NCBI GenBank assembly: GCA_944381825.1
Contig: CALWMK010000014.1
Coordinates: forward strand, 1 to 39,626
Direction of reading: 5' to 3'
Length of the DNA: 39,626 bases
Source: an uncultured Clostridia bacterium
GTDB lineage: Bacteria; Bacillota; Clostridia; Christensenellales; UBA1242
Of this stretch, positions 30,801 through 34,615 are shown one piece after another. Position numbers and translations under genes: made by a program. Each line of letters begins with the position of its first letter. Positions within the stretch are counted from its first letter, which is position 1. The notes beneath the pieces were generated by a model that searched no databases, was not told the origin of the DNA, and saw only the letters and a program-made list of their open reading frames with translations.

Positions 30801-30878
30801 ACAGTTGTTTACATCATTTATAAACATGTTAAAAAGAAAAAACTAGAAGAGAGGCAAAGTACCTTAAATTTAAAATAA
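12870..30878 (+). CDS. Giant InlB-B-repeat / MBG-domain surface protein
   Basis: This 6002-residue protein should be exported and anchored as a long extracellular fibre, probably an adhesin. A signal peptide (residues 1-31, cut after VFA) precedes a GLUG-like beta-helix domain (about 45-290). Listeria-Bacteroides (InlB B-type) repeats, marked by GYxFxGW and LYAxW, recur through most of the chain. Ig/MBG/YDG-type domains (KVYDG, KAYDG, FYDGTT, GLDAKNYNL) form blocks at about 1630-1810, 2130-2510 and 3717-4310. Six two-domain modules lie at 2680-3716, and diverged repeats at 4316-5840. A second GLUG-like unit (5847-5953) repeats the N-terminal FWIP motif (75 and 5905). A single membrane segment (about 5962-5986) and a Lys-rich tail end it; there is no LPXTG. 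The reading frame is unbroken for 18 kb. The ligand is unknown. Confidence 0.93.
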   Translation: MKKNFKFVFSILMLVAIVFGMSFFEKKQVFAQEDSATTMVSSEGISISNANDLLRFFEGSENGYLTNDIDLAGKFWIPKTLNGKTLNGKGYSILNMTINESISGNAGFLSDFSSGKIVNIQFKNSYISSYVDNVGVVAGKLSGSAEMLGVNIENASLKTSSFAGGLVGIYEGGRIENCRVSNALIDGVGGAFVGNFQASGSNIRNSYALDCLLNAKVLTSLCGNGNFIATSCFVLNGESFNKSSVKASSWTNRDESGYKSYLGEENFYNSWVYSNDLGYPVLRGIGNTIFALKSTANSNSTLGQDFNIEDFSKEENNGNETLQFIDSNNSVEYILDIKDENTTWKQYGIYRIAAVGIFDEIVKDVVSNSDFVSHVEVKNQIENSIFVGRQNYFVLQFSQTPRYQETNISVYSYPNLQKLEKTGLRIKIYVEEGSAYVGDLIAYDKRITADKIYSGSGVKLENQIWYSYSTFDTQSTEEFFRYIYLIKGTRLYFSVEFPENLDFYHSMRIANVNNNEINVLSEQTYKTNGYIVADNQNALEKDLRLCFTDFYPVIINSSQWGRNINPIIEWDGEDISKMHEKTISKTPANIVGIANLELGGEGYKTASYGYVSYATGEYYFGRNNSTLIPNIAENFISTNYPVYNAQGFEFSGYRAFFNENNLTNSLNGEILSSTAEYYFSTTTYQSGGSAPNISDKARDMLTKFLTQDTSNEKLLGYKTYDFEKTENKAIMLFATWRKKINNNLTFKNTLYTGNSSDIDWMTNFDTQPNYSLSLLNNLGSFELSYKNLKSSTSYRNVSSSIVINNIPTMTPNDEQIKLQLTKLGAGLTFKGIVITSENGNIYAWMDNFYSATYLSSQNPTSFNASIYNICGDIVVYAVFERTASFNVLFDISKDSPNGSGYNFSYGVYDYNGNFVASTYQLENGSTGTISNENEAKTKMVYSPLTINNLKAGYEIRVYNMSSSKPGFSFSKDGILRFNSIYATALDQIDPIINYDSIEKSWSFINLINASIKKHEDSITYDSVQVYVDMEEISSTIEVVLGFEQNLTLFPISEKEDYEKNATFYPNLTLQKLSNSSSVLSKQDNTKYTISSMGIADEYLISILNQKYYTLIKNNSFVLYKFDAENNSWVFEANNNIDKFLVEKVNEDFKFTISEFLGAGTYRLYIILERQEYEFNFSSFENGEVKYLIAEEDAINIPDEDFINEVKSGGSIKLSFVDICFLYFSPNAGYYIKTLIINGIKYINEGIASSGSLTYGEGYKITLSYLDQGLFNNTNNAHIEIEFAPRTDVAFIIAIHKENLNGNYEFYEQISDVGIANNVITLDELIELYKNKYVGFEIDVDKSTQELKIIYGNENVYDLFYKRINYEIVLISDDDEQESLFVKFEHEIVLPQCEAIKEGYEFSGNWMSEGGTMFEANKGFVVSEGLLLSEFNGKRLILMAFWTPKQYTIIWDGNLASNSFEQWGNYNSNFYKIKNIDGTNYLTSKVTYGEKIIGGNLPLKPERIGFEFAGWLFDDNSKIDFSQNYIYPRDMTVKAAWSESAIGIQFDSQYSFINLSYSLKAVSVGGTIGDAGLEGYNFGLPTLNCEPYGLNFMGFYTETSSGIRVLETTPVKELLNFADGDGVIVLYAQYSVAAPILQNGFEKVKTVEYNENDIKFFNISPLDFSNNQAGILNYSYKWFKAGSTEVIATSNYLSLKNVLDSGKYSCSIVAEHQVWGKSFEALFDFDVNITPKQINFELENSKVFDFSTAVLGAKSNQHFDVLTSNMSPKFDSYLVGKRKILASYRYNGEDSLIDVKSNFVPLFNNTKIDNFSFAQNGDDIILTIEIDGEIQCAEFEVDVNAKGYYTSKPHEIMLQDFLSENFKNFLSKNDLTITGKIKTISGEIKTYYAFNNELNVEFEITDNKGEDLSFNFICTLTGEYEILSADELKTLYISKVGTLNIENSLNTEIFTPKFKLVCVFDDGEVEDISSSGEYNFGSAYIQVINENNSSFVQVIVNNAFSGEIRIIANAFVYNIGSQNTTAALLEWKKGGTKLDVGADKTLVYKFGEEKIENIQAVFRNYAIINFDFLLGGEKQILKVYNTGEDLTLLNLPNGFEGLSLIGWYKDKNYSNEFIGKEFKSIEELTLFAKYELLELELNVLLNNKNFENAFSKTYNAISELLELNVVNSCDYIFYSIEIFKNGQIFKTLTNSSLQLALKNVEDSGLYKFIISAKIPSLNLAKTKEISRNIEILKKEYTISQEINKVYDSDSKLKQNGNDYIIVSVILDDYTTEEFRLVGNYNSSKVDASEIIVSSILSTENSNVNNYNFHFNLHGMITPKSIVIDIGSFSQNIKAYDGEIFEKTFDGSFASTLVENETLLLNVATSKSDVGQYSFEDSTLEYTCQIKNQLGEEVDSCYEVSYVGGMEISKKIFSTQGLTFSDVEIVYDSQPHIIMLNGTENLPFGIKIEYSFQINNEIQNVVYENDILSVAPVEVGTYTIIANVISDGNYSLSGETQFSATLNIIKRKISLIFGEMQFENVGIKTLEIDSRTDSFDIVNLPLVSSHYLIGTLQTNDEKVGLYSSDNLIKKLKIFDEHNFDVSENYEIICHGSIEIIHYYFIVFDKNSEDATGSMPKMQINYGTTAILYSNNFKREGYNFVEWNINKDGSGKSYPNLSEVLNLSNLHKQEVVLYAIWAPSKSKLTVEYYTQNYNQTTYTKVKTDEYFEDDSIKTGYVVNYEPNSRKIIIYNSSVVEKEILDNNNFVGFAFDSTKNEFFNAEIMPNGAILRIYFKRLSYTLKFIPNNNQNTYTQTVQFGHNFKLTDTIPVSPSYQGYHFEGWYLNYLAEEREKIDWNNFVIDEMVIPKYLSVDNEGNVIVDQDGNQVIILWANYIVASNTPFSVEIYKEELDGTYELFKTDDFTTATDNYIELNKNQNALYVYESVITRDDEGKIIEYGYDDDKFIVINLTNYAGFSIADMPQSVHFGFAHSEEKLIIKIYFARNLYKITFDYNNETPNLNLTKKFGSELQSPTNPIKQGYSFVGWFENENLTSFPLIVYKDLNLVAKWEPATTDFTLTVFLQALDLSFEKQEYQLSSITNYIGKVLFDTNDENAKFIVEFYNKEEKVDSFGIFEFKGFEVFDDYESNIFECEVFADGTGKLEVYLFRKQYSLTFVSNGGEEIQPQSYKFEQEAYPPTEPTKQDYVFGGWCSDETLQNLVTWPLKIVKDTTLYAKWNSSKDISWQIEFYKEMLDGTFNVEPTIERFTGTTGNFISIENNSNNWIISVYQDSSKQILLSTLKTIDIEGYSIDETLGVLNGSVGSNLILKVYLKLNEYDFIVHYNNGSSDKSTKYKYSQKVQTEVSPTKIGYNFNGWFQDQSFETPFDFENFTMPANSVEIFAKYMPALVDYKINYFIYKYNNEIQNIELTPTLERTISNQSFTNTFLAIENGILNIYDSASKDNLIQSLSLDTPLGYEYYESEENVLECLVLADSSSSLSIYFSPRTFEVTFNLNGGTIEGETKKEFIFGQKIFLPKPTRPGFEFAGWFYDASQSSRVSGDEQNDGMYVIFGASNFDIYAGWRAKLDTKYKVEYYVQNIDDDNYTIEDSQILTGQTGTLVNANVINKVGFYVDEDLTDESGNRLQVLSAIIAGDNSTVLRVYYTRNIYKITFVPNGGTGEEQVQSFKYEQAKQLDSNSFTRKNFNFVGWAENPNSHVVYNNNQTFVYNKNIDIKLYAMWSLDELDEVIISSNVLSNSIYYGDTITLKAKFELLGDYEIEYTWLKATAEISKEDSITLQEISESGEYSCRVTIISNENVGVVSNQTTKLSNTIKIQIDKRPINVKFEQKDFVFDGIYKTIAYSLEFEFDDMHLPSRTDIDTPATQILYSVDGKIISYNEVKDVAKYFVQVTTADNNFELVNNELYFEITPCPFDITSQIINGMFYKYFEATDPILSSKFITPVGEEIEILFERELGEEVGFYDLINPSTNNLNYKVSLGSNNNGFEIKKIGATILRLSLNKDLLSKVYDGQNISLNLPAFDIANIQTSVSATIKEISFVINKNSKDVGRYEIALKSCITNEFQNVELDQTYYFTITPKSLTLSPGQKFEKVYDQTTSISVLADGIIAGDLVAVKANTTSSNVANNLAVETLLVGLDAKNYNLDSSFKEIKANILPRNVKIIAEEQQVVYGELTKDYNIKFEIFGESDGEFVLEVDSTQFVGALVVESAVKYIVGNYKIELGTLACNTSNYNILELEDAYITVVEREISVNASFNKFYDGTTDFVGEYSFNNAIEGDNIILQAKYDSSEVGDRILTLSLQGLDANNYLLSPNTAFGVIEYEFVNVNLNYCFEDLQTEEHSQISISTLNLIRNKTIKESGYNSLPQPFASGWEFEGWYTKQVGGDKWDIDTFISYENCPTNTLTLYAHWTQGNVKITVGIITVSSTNYVIETMDKTQVASGYFYIDSQSYYEVGNEKYIKFGNTCVIKAVANQGFEFQGFYSSLSQDAEKLESNEEIKISGNTISILMKNNISIYIRFKVQQKTIVLDVNADDDVKLNGGFINWESEKHATGNLKSFSASFDLNTQINLPSSNNLTRQGYTLLGWSENKDEQSFVYTDDYVVSSNITLYAIWSTNAFIATFIANTGEEDPSLLNSDVGRFENPTNISNPGVLEVPMQYGQLFGNIQVPMRKGFEFVGWYDNPQFQGEVYTQNSKFEYNENQVFYAKWQQKKITIKISYNFNRGTVNVKKALNVDVTTQKINDTIILTINTNSLDLLAFDLISNSGYNFKCEFDKVEGLDFILNKNLTTYELSRFVEEINIIVTFTSKLHEITLKPSQNNLATIKVSLQNVLENNLRDEYRDDNNIITILPNGEIIVKLFTEERILVENAIILGYYLQNVELQNTDTGIIEIKDNNFEFYGFNENCVLKIIFVPVENEIIIKAGFDNSKDELNLNLGSVELIITEQDGSQTKHEGAGELRFLAKTNSTLTLKITPNQGFVLSTKNWNVKKDSNQGSDWNFDFSRFNENIVVISGFNTGGELAIPFERLLHSLTVKIALYDNEAFEILENCDAVSYEISPSFVQNNEFYFKEQIALTAKISENNYEFLGWTEELNIQSLISDALYSFVIEENTIIYLVVRYSICKINYISEGGGEVLPNNVEVKFGQNSKSVKAVPHLGYHFEKWQKFEDGVWVDDSFLPERSETAVTTNMTFKAIFLPNEINISISSKLILYYDSNSQPVYEENDISSFVGTIYNFNKNQKVINTSTGEKINLSAYSMTGYHLVGWEISNGSEVSLVQSPDIYNIIIQNFTQDFVLTAIFETDECEFEIYFAQQSDYNSVFAGIISVNPEAYLSSANNNSKVFAKARVGQSFDITAKLENGYDFVSNESKILVGFKAENEEMIYIEDVEFSILQGLFKKQLKLTLNNFAKGGKVYIFVSLTKYPVIFHLTAEQNKEFELTINSTFNNVDPDYLFPTRVGYNFKGWYSDIDGNGLQYINDRGVVQTTWNVEHNNLYAHWERAYVRYNISYEPGMQALNGDLDWIKDTTSILHYAVMNTVIEYYVGNDVYFEAPLAADNYKFSHFELDGTKVCTSRKYNFYIPEDETNFEQNIKIVYAVKISVGSSLGGGANIDGENYVFLTEGETAILTAFANTGYEFVGWIDNVHQGIISNQNNFEVGYSSQPIQYTPVFQGVKVEIIISTVENGKISSWKINGKEPILENGKYYARYLDSLSFEVESAPGYWLSNWTINGNDSSPFERYIVSLNDVDNGRIIFTPVFNLANIGYTVNFNQNEGMVKQNGSKISSGATYYTNYLQSILLEISSNMRYRFYNIKLNGVVIEEDLKDGQITIFAKDFDISKRNIISIEFEKLYWLELMEEFEGDGTINNPYLIYTAKQFAMMCYLINNNIDAPQGKQNYANGYYVLSNSVNFDERFWIPIGTEENPFAGTIKFNYRTSNIHLDKDYSVIHYDGLFGYITEDAQFIDNFGNYKLAIIAVSSFVGLLVIITVVYIIYKHVKKKKLEERQSTLNLK
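20900..24015 (+). repeat. Six tandem two-domain modules inside the giant surface protein
   Basis: Each unit pairs a MucBP-like domain (opening like VEYYVQN or VEIYKEELDGTY, closing like LRVYYTRN or LKVYLKLN) with an InlB B-type repeat (opening like YKITFVPNGG, closing like LYAKW). Units begin near 20900, 21490, 22020, 22515, 23020 and 23550. The pattern is clear in protein but the DNA copies have diverged, so they are not simple DNA repeats. Confidence 0.75.
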
Positions 30879-30882
30879 GAAT

Positions 30883-30911
30883 TTGATGAAAATTTGAGTG
30901 ACTAATAAAAT
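30883..30911 (+). promoter_or_regulatory. Promoter of the first rubrerythrin
   Basis: TTGATG (30883-30888) and TAAAAT (30906-30911) are 17 bases apart, starting four bases after the giant gene's stop codon. Transcription would begin near 30918, directly at the base of the hairpin at 30921-30952. Confidence 0.6.
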
Positions 30912-30920
30912 TGTTTAAAA

Positions 30921-30952
30921 TCTTCTGTTTGAGCTAATAATCAAACAGGAGG
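30921..30952 (+). promoter_or_regulatory. Hairpin that buries the rubrerythrin ribosome site, possible terminator
   Basis: TCTTCTGTTTGA (30921-30932) pairs with TCAAACAGGAGG (30941-30952) over 12 bases, including two G-T pairs, around GCTAATAA. The 3' arm contains the full Shine-Dalgarno AGGAGG (30947-30952), six bases before the ATG at 30959. Those six bases are all T, so the same hairpin would also serve as an intrinsic terminator for transcripts arriving from the giant gene. Confidence 0.7.
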
Positions 30953-30958
30953 TTTTTT

Positions 30959-31549
30959 ATGGATTTTAATACATCACAAACAAAGGAAAATTTGGCAAGA
31001 ATTTTTGCTGGAGAATGTCAAGATGGTGCAAGATATCAATTTATAGCCAAGTGTGCAACATCTCAAGGACTTTCATATTTAGCTGACACAATGAAAATGT
31101 TGGCAAAACATGAAATGGCACATGCAGGAGTAATATATGATTTTCTTTTAAAATATGGCGGCGGAAAGATGGAAAACATAGAAATTTCAGCAGGATATCC
31201 ATTTGAAGATTATCATTTAGAAAGCAGTTTCAAATCTTGTAGTGGCGCCGAACTCAGTCAAGCAAAAAATATTTATCCGCATTTTGCAAAAATAGCAATT
31301 GATGAAGGTTTTAAAGATATAGCCAGTTCGCTCAAGCTTATTTCTGATGTGGAATATATGCATAGTCAGGTGCTTTTGGAAATGGCACAAAAGTATAATG
31401 CAAAAAAACTTTATAAATCTGCAGAAGCAAAAAATTGGATGTGTTCTAATTGTGGACATAGACACATTCTCAAAGAAGCTTGGAAAACCTGTCCGCTTTG
31501 CTCCTATCCTCAAGGTTATGTTGCGGTAAGTTTTGAAAGTTTGCAATGA
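30959..31549 (+). CDS. Rubrerythrin, diverged form
   Basis: Rubrerythrins use a di-iron site to reduce hydrogen peroxide and a rubredoxin-like site to receive electrons, protecting anaerobes from oxygen. In this 196-residue product the iron ligands are Glu19 (FAGE), Glu52/His55 (HEMAH), Glu116 (DEGF) and Glu132/His135 (EYMH). The C-terminal rubredoxin domain has Cys162, Cys165, Cys178 and Cys181. A longer, diverged middle (about 60-105) and the motif KHEMAHA set it apart from the classical copy at 31777. The start is fixed by AGGAGG, which lies in a hairpin (see 30921-30952). Confidence 0.9.
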   Translation: MDFNTSQTKENLARIFAGECQDGARYQFIAKCATSQGLSYLADTMKMLAKHEMAHAGVIYDFLLKYGGGKMENIEISAGYPFEDYHLESSFKSCSGAELSQAKNIYPHFAKIAIDEGFKDIASSLKLISDVEYMHSQVLLEMAQKYNAKKLYKSAEAKNWMCSNCGHRHILKEAWKTCPLCSYPQGYVAVSFESLQ

Positions 31550-31603
31550 TTTGTAACTTTTTTAGTTTTATTGAAAAATGGATAATAAAATTTGTCTAGC
31601 ATA

Positions 31604-31691
31604 AAAAACTGGAAGTGCATGATTTTATCATGCTTTGTTGCAAAGCAACATAAAAATTTAAACAAAGTTTAAATTTTTGCTTCCAGTTTTT
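31604..31691. repeat. Multi-hairpin (cloverleaf-like) intergenic element
   Basis: AAAAACTGGAAG (31604-31615) pairs perfectly with CTTCCAGTTTTT (31680-31691) and encloses three hairpins. They are GCATGAT/ATCATGC (31617-31623 with 31627-31633), GTTGC/GCAAC (31637-31641 with 31645-31649), and AAAAATTTAAAC/GTTTAAATTTTT (31652-31663 with 31667-31678). The middle can switch to TGCTTTG/CAAAGCA. It sits between the two rubrerythrin genes and may end the first, since its 3' arm finishes in T5. It shares its plan with the element at 73-164. Confidence 0.8.
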
Positions 31692-31723
31692 CATTATCTT
31701 GGAGTAATAATATTAGTTTTCAT

Positions 31724-31752
31724 TTGACTTTCTTTTAAAAATTTATTAATCT
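31724..31752 (+). promoter_or_regulatory. Promoter of the second rubrerythrin
   Basis: TTGACT (31724-31729) and TAATCT (31747-31752) are 17 bases apart. An AAGGAG ribosome site at 31765-31770 follows, then ATG 31777. Confidence 0.65.
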
Positions 31753-31776
31753 AAACCTTGATAAAAGGAGAAAAAA

Positions 31777-32316
31777 ATGAATCTTAAAGGAACAAAAACT
31801 GAAAAAAACTTGTGGGAAGCTTTTGCAGGTGAATCTCAAGCAAGAAATAAATATAGCTTCTATGCTTCTAAAGCGAAAAAAGAGGGATACGAACAAATTG
31901 CCAAAATTTTTGAGGAAACAGCTGGAAATGAAAAAGAACATGCCAAGATATGGTTCAAAGCACTTCATGATGGCGAAATTGGTGACACACTTTCAAATTT
32001 ACTAGACGCAGCAGCTGGCGAACATGGAGAATGGAGTGATATGTATAAACGCATGGCAAAAGAGGCCAATGAGGAGGGGTTTGCCCGTCTTGCATATCAA
32101 TTTGAAGCTGTGGCAAAAATTGAAAAAGAACATGAAGAAAGATTTATGAAACTTGCAGAAAATATTAAAAATCAAAAGGTGTTTGCAAGAGAAGGTGAAA
32201 TTGTTTGGATTTGTAGAAATTGCGGACATATCCATGTTGGGAAAGAAGCGCCTAAAGTTTGTCCAGTTTGTGACCATCCACAAGCCTACTTTGAAATTAG
32301 AAGCACAAATTATTAA
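31777..32316 (+). CDS. rbr: Rubrerythrin, classical form
   Basis: This 179-residue product is a standard peroxide-reducing rubrerythrin. Di-iron ligands are Glu19 (FAGES), Glu52/His55 (NEKEH), Glu100 (NEEGF) and Glu116/His119 (EKEH). The rubredoxin domain at the C-terminus has CRNCG (Cys146, Cys149) and CPVC (Cys162, Cys165). It has its own promoter, a strong ribosome site and a terminator, so it is expressed apart from the neighbouring diverged copy. The pairing suggests an oxygen- or peroxide-defence locus, but no PerR-like regulator or rubredoxin gene is present here. Confidence 0.95.
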   Translation: MNLKGTKTEKNLWEAFAGESQARNKYSFYASKAKKEGYEQIAKIFEETAGNEKEHAKIWFKALHDGEIGDTLSNLLDAAAGEHGEWSDMYKRMAKEANEEGFARLAYQFEAVAKIEKEHEERFMKLAENIKNQKVFAREGEIVWICRNCGHIHVGKEAPKVCPVCDHPQAYFEIRSTNY

Positions 32317-32331
32317 TTTTATATCTATAAT

Positions 32332-32363
32332 AAAAGCGCAATGATTAAACATTGTGCTTTTTT
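32332..32363 (+). terminator. Terminator after the second rubrerythrin
   Basis: AAAAGCGCAATG (32332-32343) pairs with CATTGTGCTTTT (32350-32361, one G-T pair) around ATTAAA, followed by more T. Confidence 0.85.
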
Positions 32364-32482
32364 ATTGCATCAACAAACCTCAATGCTTATAAATAAAATA
32401 AAAGTATAGTTGTAGTTGAAATTAAAATTTTATTGAAATTTTAATAGGTATATTTAGTTTTAAAGCTGTTAAAACTTGTAGT

Positions 32483-33295
32483 ATGAAAAAATTTTATGAA
32501 AATTTTAAAAAACACTATTTATTGTTTGCATTTATAATTTTATATATAATTATACCAATAGTGTTGAGTTTGGCATGCTATATTTTTGCAAATGGGCTTG
32601 AGTTTGTGACGCAAAATGTGATTACAATAATAAGTGGAGTATTGGCTTATATTGGAACAACGGTATTAGGACTAGTAAGTGTGTGGCAAAACAGACAGTC
32701 TGTCAAGGTAAATGAACGATTAATGCGTCTTCAACGGTCTGAATTTGAAAAAAATAAATCTTCTATAATAAGGTTAAAAGATACTGCAAATTTTGAAAAA
32801 TATTCTTTAGGTCAAGAGTTTTTTGAAAAGTGTAAAGAAATTCCTCAAAGTTTTTTTATTTTGCACAGTGAAAATTTTAATAAGCAAAATTTGAATAAGC
32901 AATATTTAAAATCAGACTTTTATTTTGATTCGATTGGGCATGAACTTAACAAAATAAAAATTGAAAAAGTTGTATTAAAAAGCGATAAAAATGAGTTGGG
33001 TTTTCTCCCTTTTAAATTAGAAACAAATACAGGCTATACCTTTGAATTTTCTCAAGAGGCATTTAAATTGTCATTTTTGCTTTTTGACAATACTCTGCTT
33101 TCAAATTTTGAAAAATTAATAAAAAGTAATACACTTCTTTTTGAAATACAATTAATTTTGATTAGTAAAGCAAATATCTTTTCTAGTTTGTTTTTAAGCA
33201 TAAATTTAAAAGATTATGTTTCAACTAATAAAATTAAAAACTGCCTTTATTATTATAATAAAGACAGTATAGATAGAGATGAGCCCGAACCATAA
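32483..33295 (+). CDS. Two-helix membrane protein of unknown function
   Basis: Residues about 12-37 and 44-66 of this 270-residue protein are membrane helices (LFAFIILYIIIPIVLSLACY; VITIISGVLAYIGTTVLGLV). They are followed by a short basic coil (WQNRQSVKVNERLMRLQRSE) and a 190-residue soluble region without a family I know. The short N-terminal tail and the positive stretch after helix two suggest both ends are cytoplasmic. There is no clear ribosome site before the ATG. It ends two bases short of the sigma-like pseudogene on the other strand. Anti-sigma function could be imagined from position, but no anti-sigma motif is visible. Confidence 0.75.
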   Translation: MKKFYENFKKHYLLFAFIILYIIIPIVLSLACYIFANGLEFVTQNVITIISGVLAYIGTTVLGLVSVWQNRQSVKVNERLMRLQRSEFEKNKSSIIRLKDTANFEKYSLGQEFFEKCKEIPQSFFILHSENFNKQNLNKQYLKSDFYFDSIGHELNKIKIEKVVLKSDKNELGFLPFKLETNTGYTFEFSQEAFKLSFLLFDNTLLSNFEKLIKSNTLLFEIQLILISKANIFSSLFLSINLKDYVSTNKIKNCLYYYNKDSIDRDEPEP

Positions 33296-33297
33296 AA

Positions 33298-33890
33298 CTA
33301 AAATGTTTGTGTGTCATCAAAAGTTTCATAGCCTTTGCTTTTTAAATCTTTTTTAAGTTCGCTAAGTTCTTTTTTTAATTTAATATATAGGTAGGTTTTA
33401 GAAATATCATATTTTTTTGTAAGTTCTAAAATACTTAGTTTTTCGAAATATTTTTGATATATTAATGGATACTTTTTTTTGCAAAGCTGGTTTAAAACTT
33501 TAATGTAGTCTGATGTGAGTTGTTTTTCCATGTTATAGTCGTTAGGGATTAAATTTAAATGCGTTACCTTTTTGTTTGTTTCAGTAAAATCATCTAAACT
33601 TATTGGAGATTGTTTTGATTTGAAACAATTATAGAATTTGCAACAATATATGTATGCATTATGATAAATAAAGGTACTAAATTTACTTTTTTTGGATTAT
33701 AACTATATATATTATTTGTCAAAATATTTGTTACAATTGTTTGAATGATATCAGCTATTTCATCTTTAGGAAAATAAAATTTTTGAGCAACACTTGTGAT
33801 TAATTTATATATTCCTACAACTTGTTCATTTTTTAACTCTAAGTTTTCCTTGTTTTTTATTGCAATAAGTTGTTCTTTTGAAAGCTCCAT
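33298..33890 (-). pseudogene. Sigma-70-like factor, copy 2, interrupted at an A7 run
   Basis: Two frames join to give a 197-residue relative of the intact copy next door (200 residues). The first frame, from ATG 33890, opens MELSKEQLIAIKNKENLEL, like MELTQNQLENIKNKKPIEF in the neighbour, and runs to an A7 tract (33687-33693). Continuing one base back, the second frame gives KFSTFIYHNAYIY, matching YSTFVYQYALYS, and ends with the region-4-like domain YIKVLNQLCKKKYPLIYQ and LKKDLKSKGYETFDD. The codons at the tract read CCA AAA AAA, so A AAA AAA is a canonical -1 slippery heptamer. It may be a broken gene, a slippage-expressed gene, a phase-variable gene or a homopolymer error. AAGGGA precedes the ATG, nine bases after the upstream gene's stop. 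Confidence 0.75.
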
Positions 33891-33899
33891 AATTTTCCC

Positions 33900-34502
33900 T
33901 TAAAACTTTTCAATATAATTATCAGTGTCAAAACCAAGACTTTTTAATTCCTCTTTAAGAATTGCTTTCTCTTTATTAACTCTTTGATTTACAGCTTGAC
34001 GAGAAATTTTGTTTTCCTTTCCAATTTGAACACTGGTTTTGCCATTGAGATAGTATTCTTTTAAACTTGTGTACTTTTTATCGCAAAGTTCATTTAAAAC
34101 TTCAATGTAATATGGTGACAAAACTTTTTTTGTAGGTGATGGAATGTTGTCTAAAACTGATGAAACAAACTCTCCGTTTAAAAAAATTTCATGATCTAAT
34201 TTTACACTAGATATGATTTTATTTGCCTGTTTCATTTTTTTGGCAAAATAATAAAAACTATATAATGCATATTGATAAACGAATGTACTGTATGAAGCTT
34301 TATTTTTGTCAAATTTATAAACATATTCAAGGGTAAAATCTGTGACAAAATCTTGTAAATAATCTTCTTTGTCTTTGCCAACCAGTCCCCATTTTTTAGC
34401 CACAGTTTGTGCCGTTTTATATAAAAATATGATATCTTCGTCGCAAAATTCAATTGGTTTTTTATTTTTGATATTTTCAAGCTGATTTTGAGTTAATTCC
34501 AT
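33900..34502 (-). CDS. Sigma-70-family-like transcription factor, copy 1
   Basis: Small sigma factors direct RNA polymerase to special promoters. The 200-residue product has a region-2-like part: DYLQDFVTDFTLEYVYKFD, then KNKASYSTFVYQYALYSF, comparable to the DLxQEGxxGLxxAxxKFD and FSTYAxxxIRxAI pattern. A region-4-like helix-turn-helix follows near the C-terminus (EYYLNGKTSVQIGKENKIS, then RQAVNQRVNKEKAILKEEL). Key acidic and aromatic positions are only partly kept, so it is a diverged member, possibly of mobile-element origin. It has a strong promoter, a GAGGTG ribosome site and a damaged tandem copy directly downstream. Confidence 0.7.
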   Translation of the reverse strand: MELTQNQLENIKNKKPIEFCDEDIIFLYKTAQTVAKKWGLVGKDKEDYLQDFVTDFTLEYVYKFDKNKASYSTFVYQYALYSFYYFAKKMKQANKIISSVKLDHEIFLNGEFVSSVLDNIPSPTKKVLSPYYIEVLNELCDKKYTSLKEYYLNGKTSVQIGKENKISRQAVNQRVNKEKAILKEELKSLGFDTDNYIEKF

Positions 34503-34522
34503 AATTCACCTCGTTTGTTTGA

Positions 34523-34551
34523 ATATTAACACCAAAATTCCATTTTGTCAA
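34523..34551 (-). promoter_or_regulatory. Promoter of the sigma-like gene pair
   Basis: On the minus strand TTGACA (34546-34551) and TAATAT (34523-34528) are 17 bases apart. The leader to ATG 34502 is about 14 bases and holds the ribosome site. Confidence 0.8.
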
Positions 34552-34615
34552 TGCCTTCTTTTAAAAAGAAGGGTGATGCCGAGAGTTTTTCTCAATCGTT
34601 CAAGGTTTCCAGTAC

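Noticed and set aside
32483..34502. Prophage remnant around the sigma-like genes
   Set aside because: There is no integrase, capsid, portal or lysis gene, and flanking genes are ordinary.
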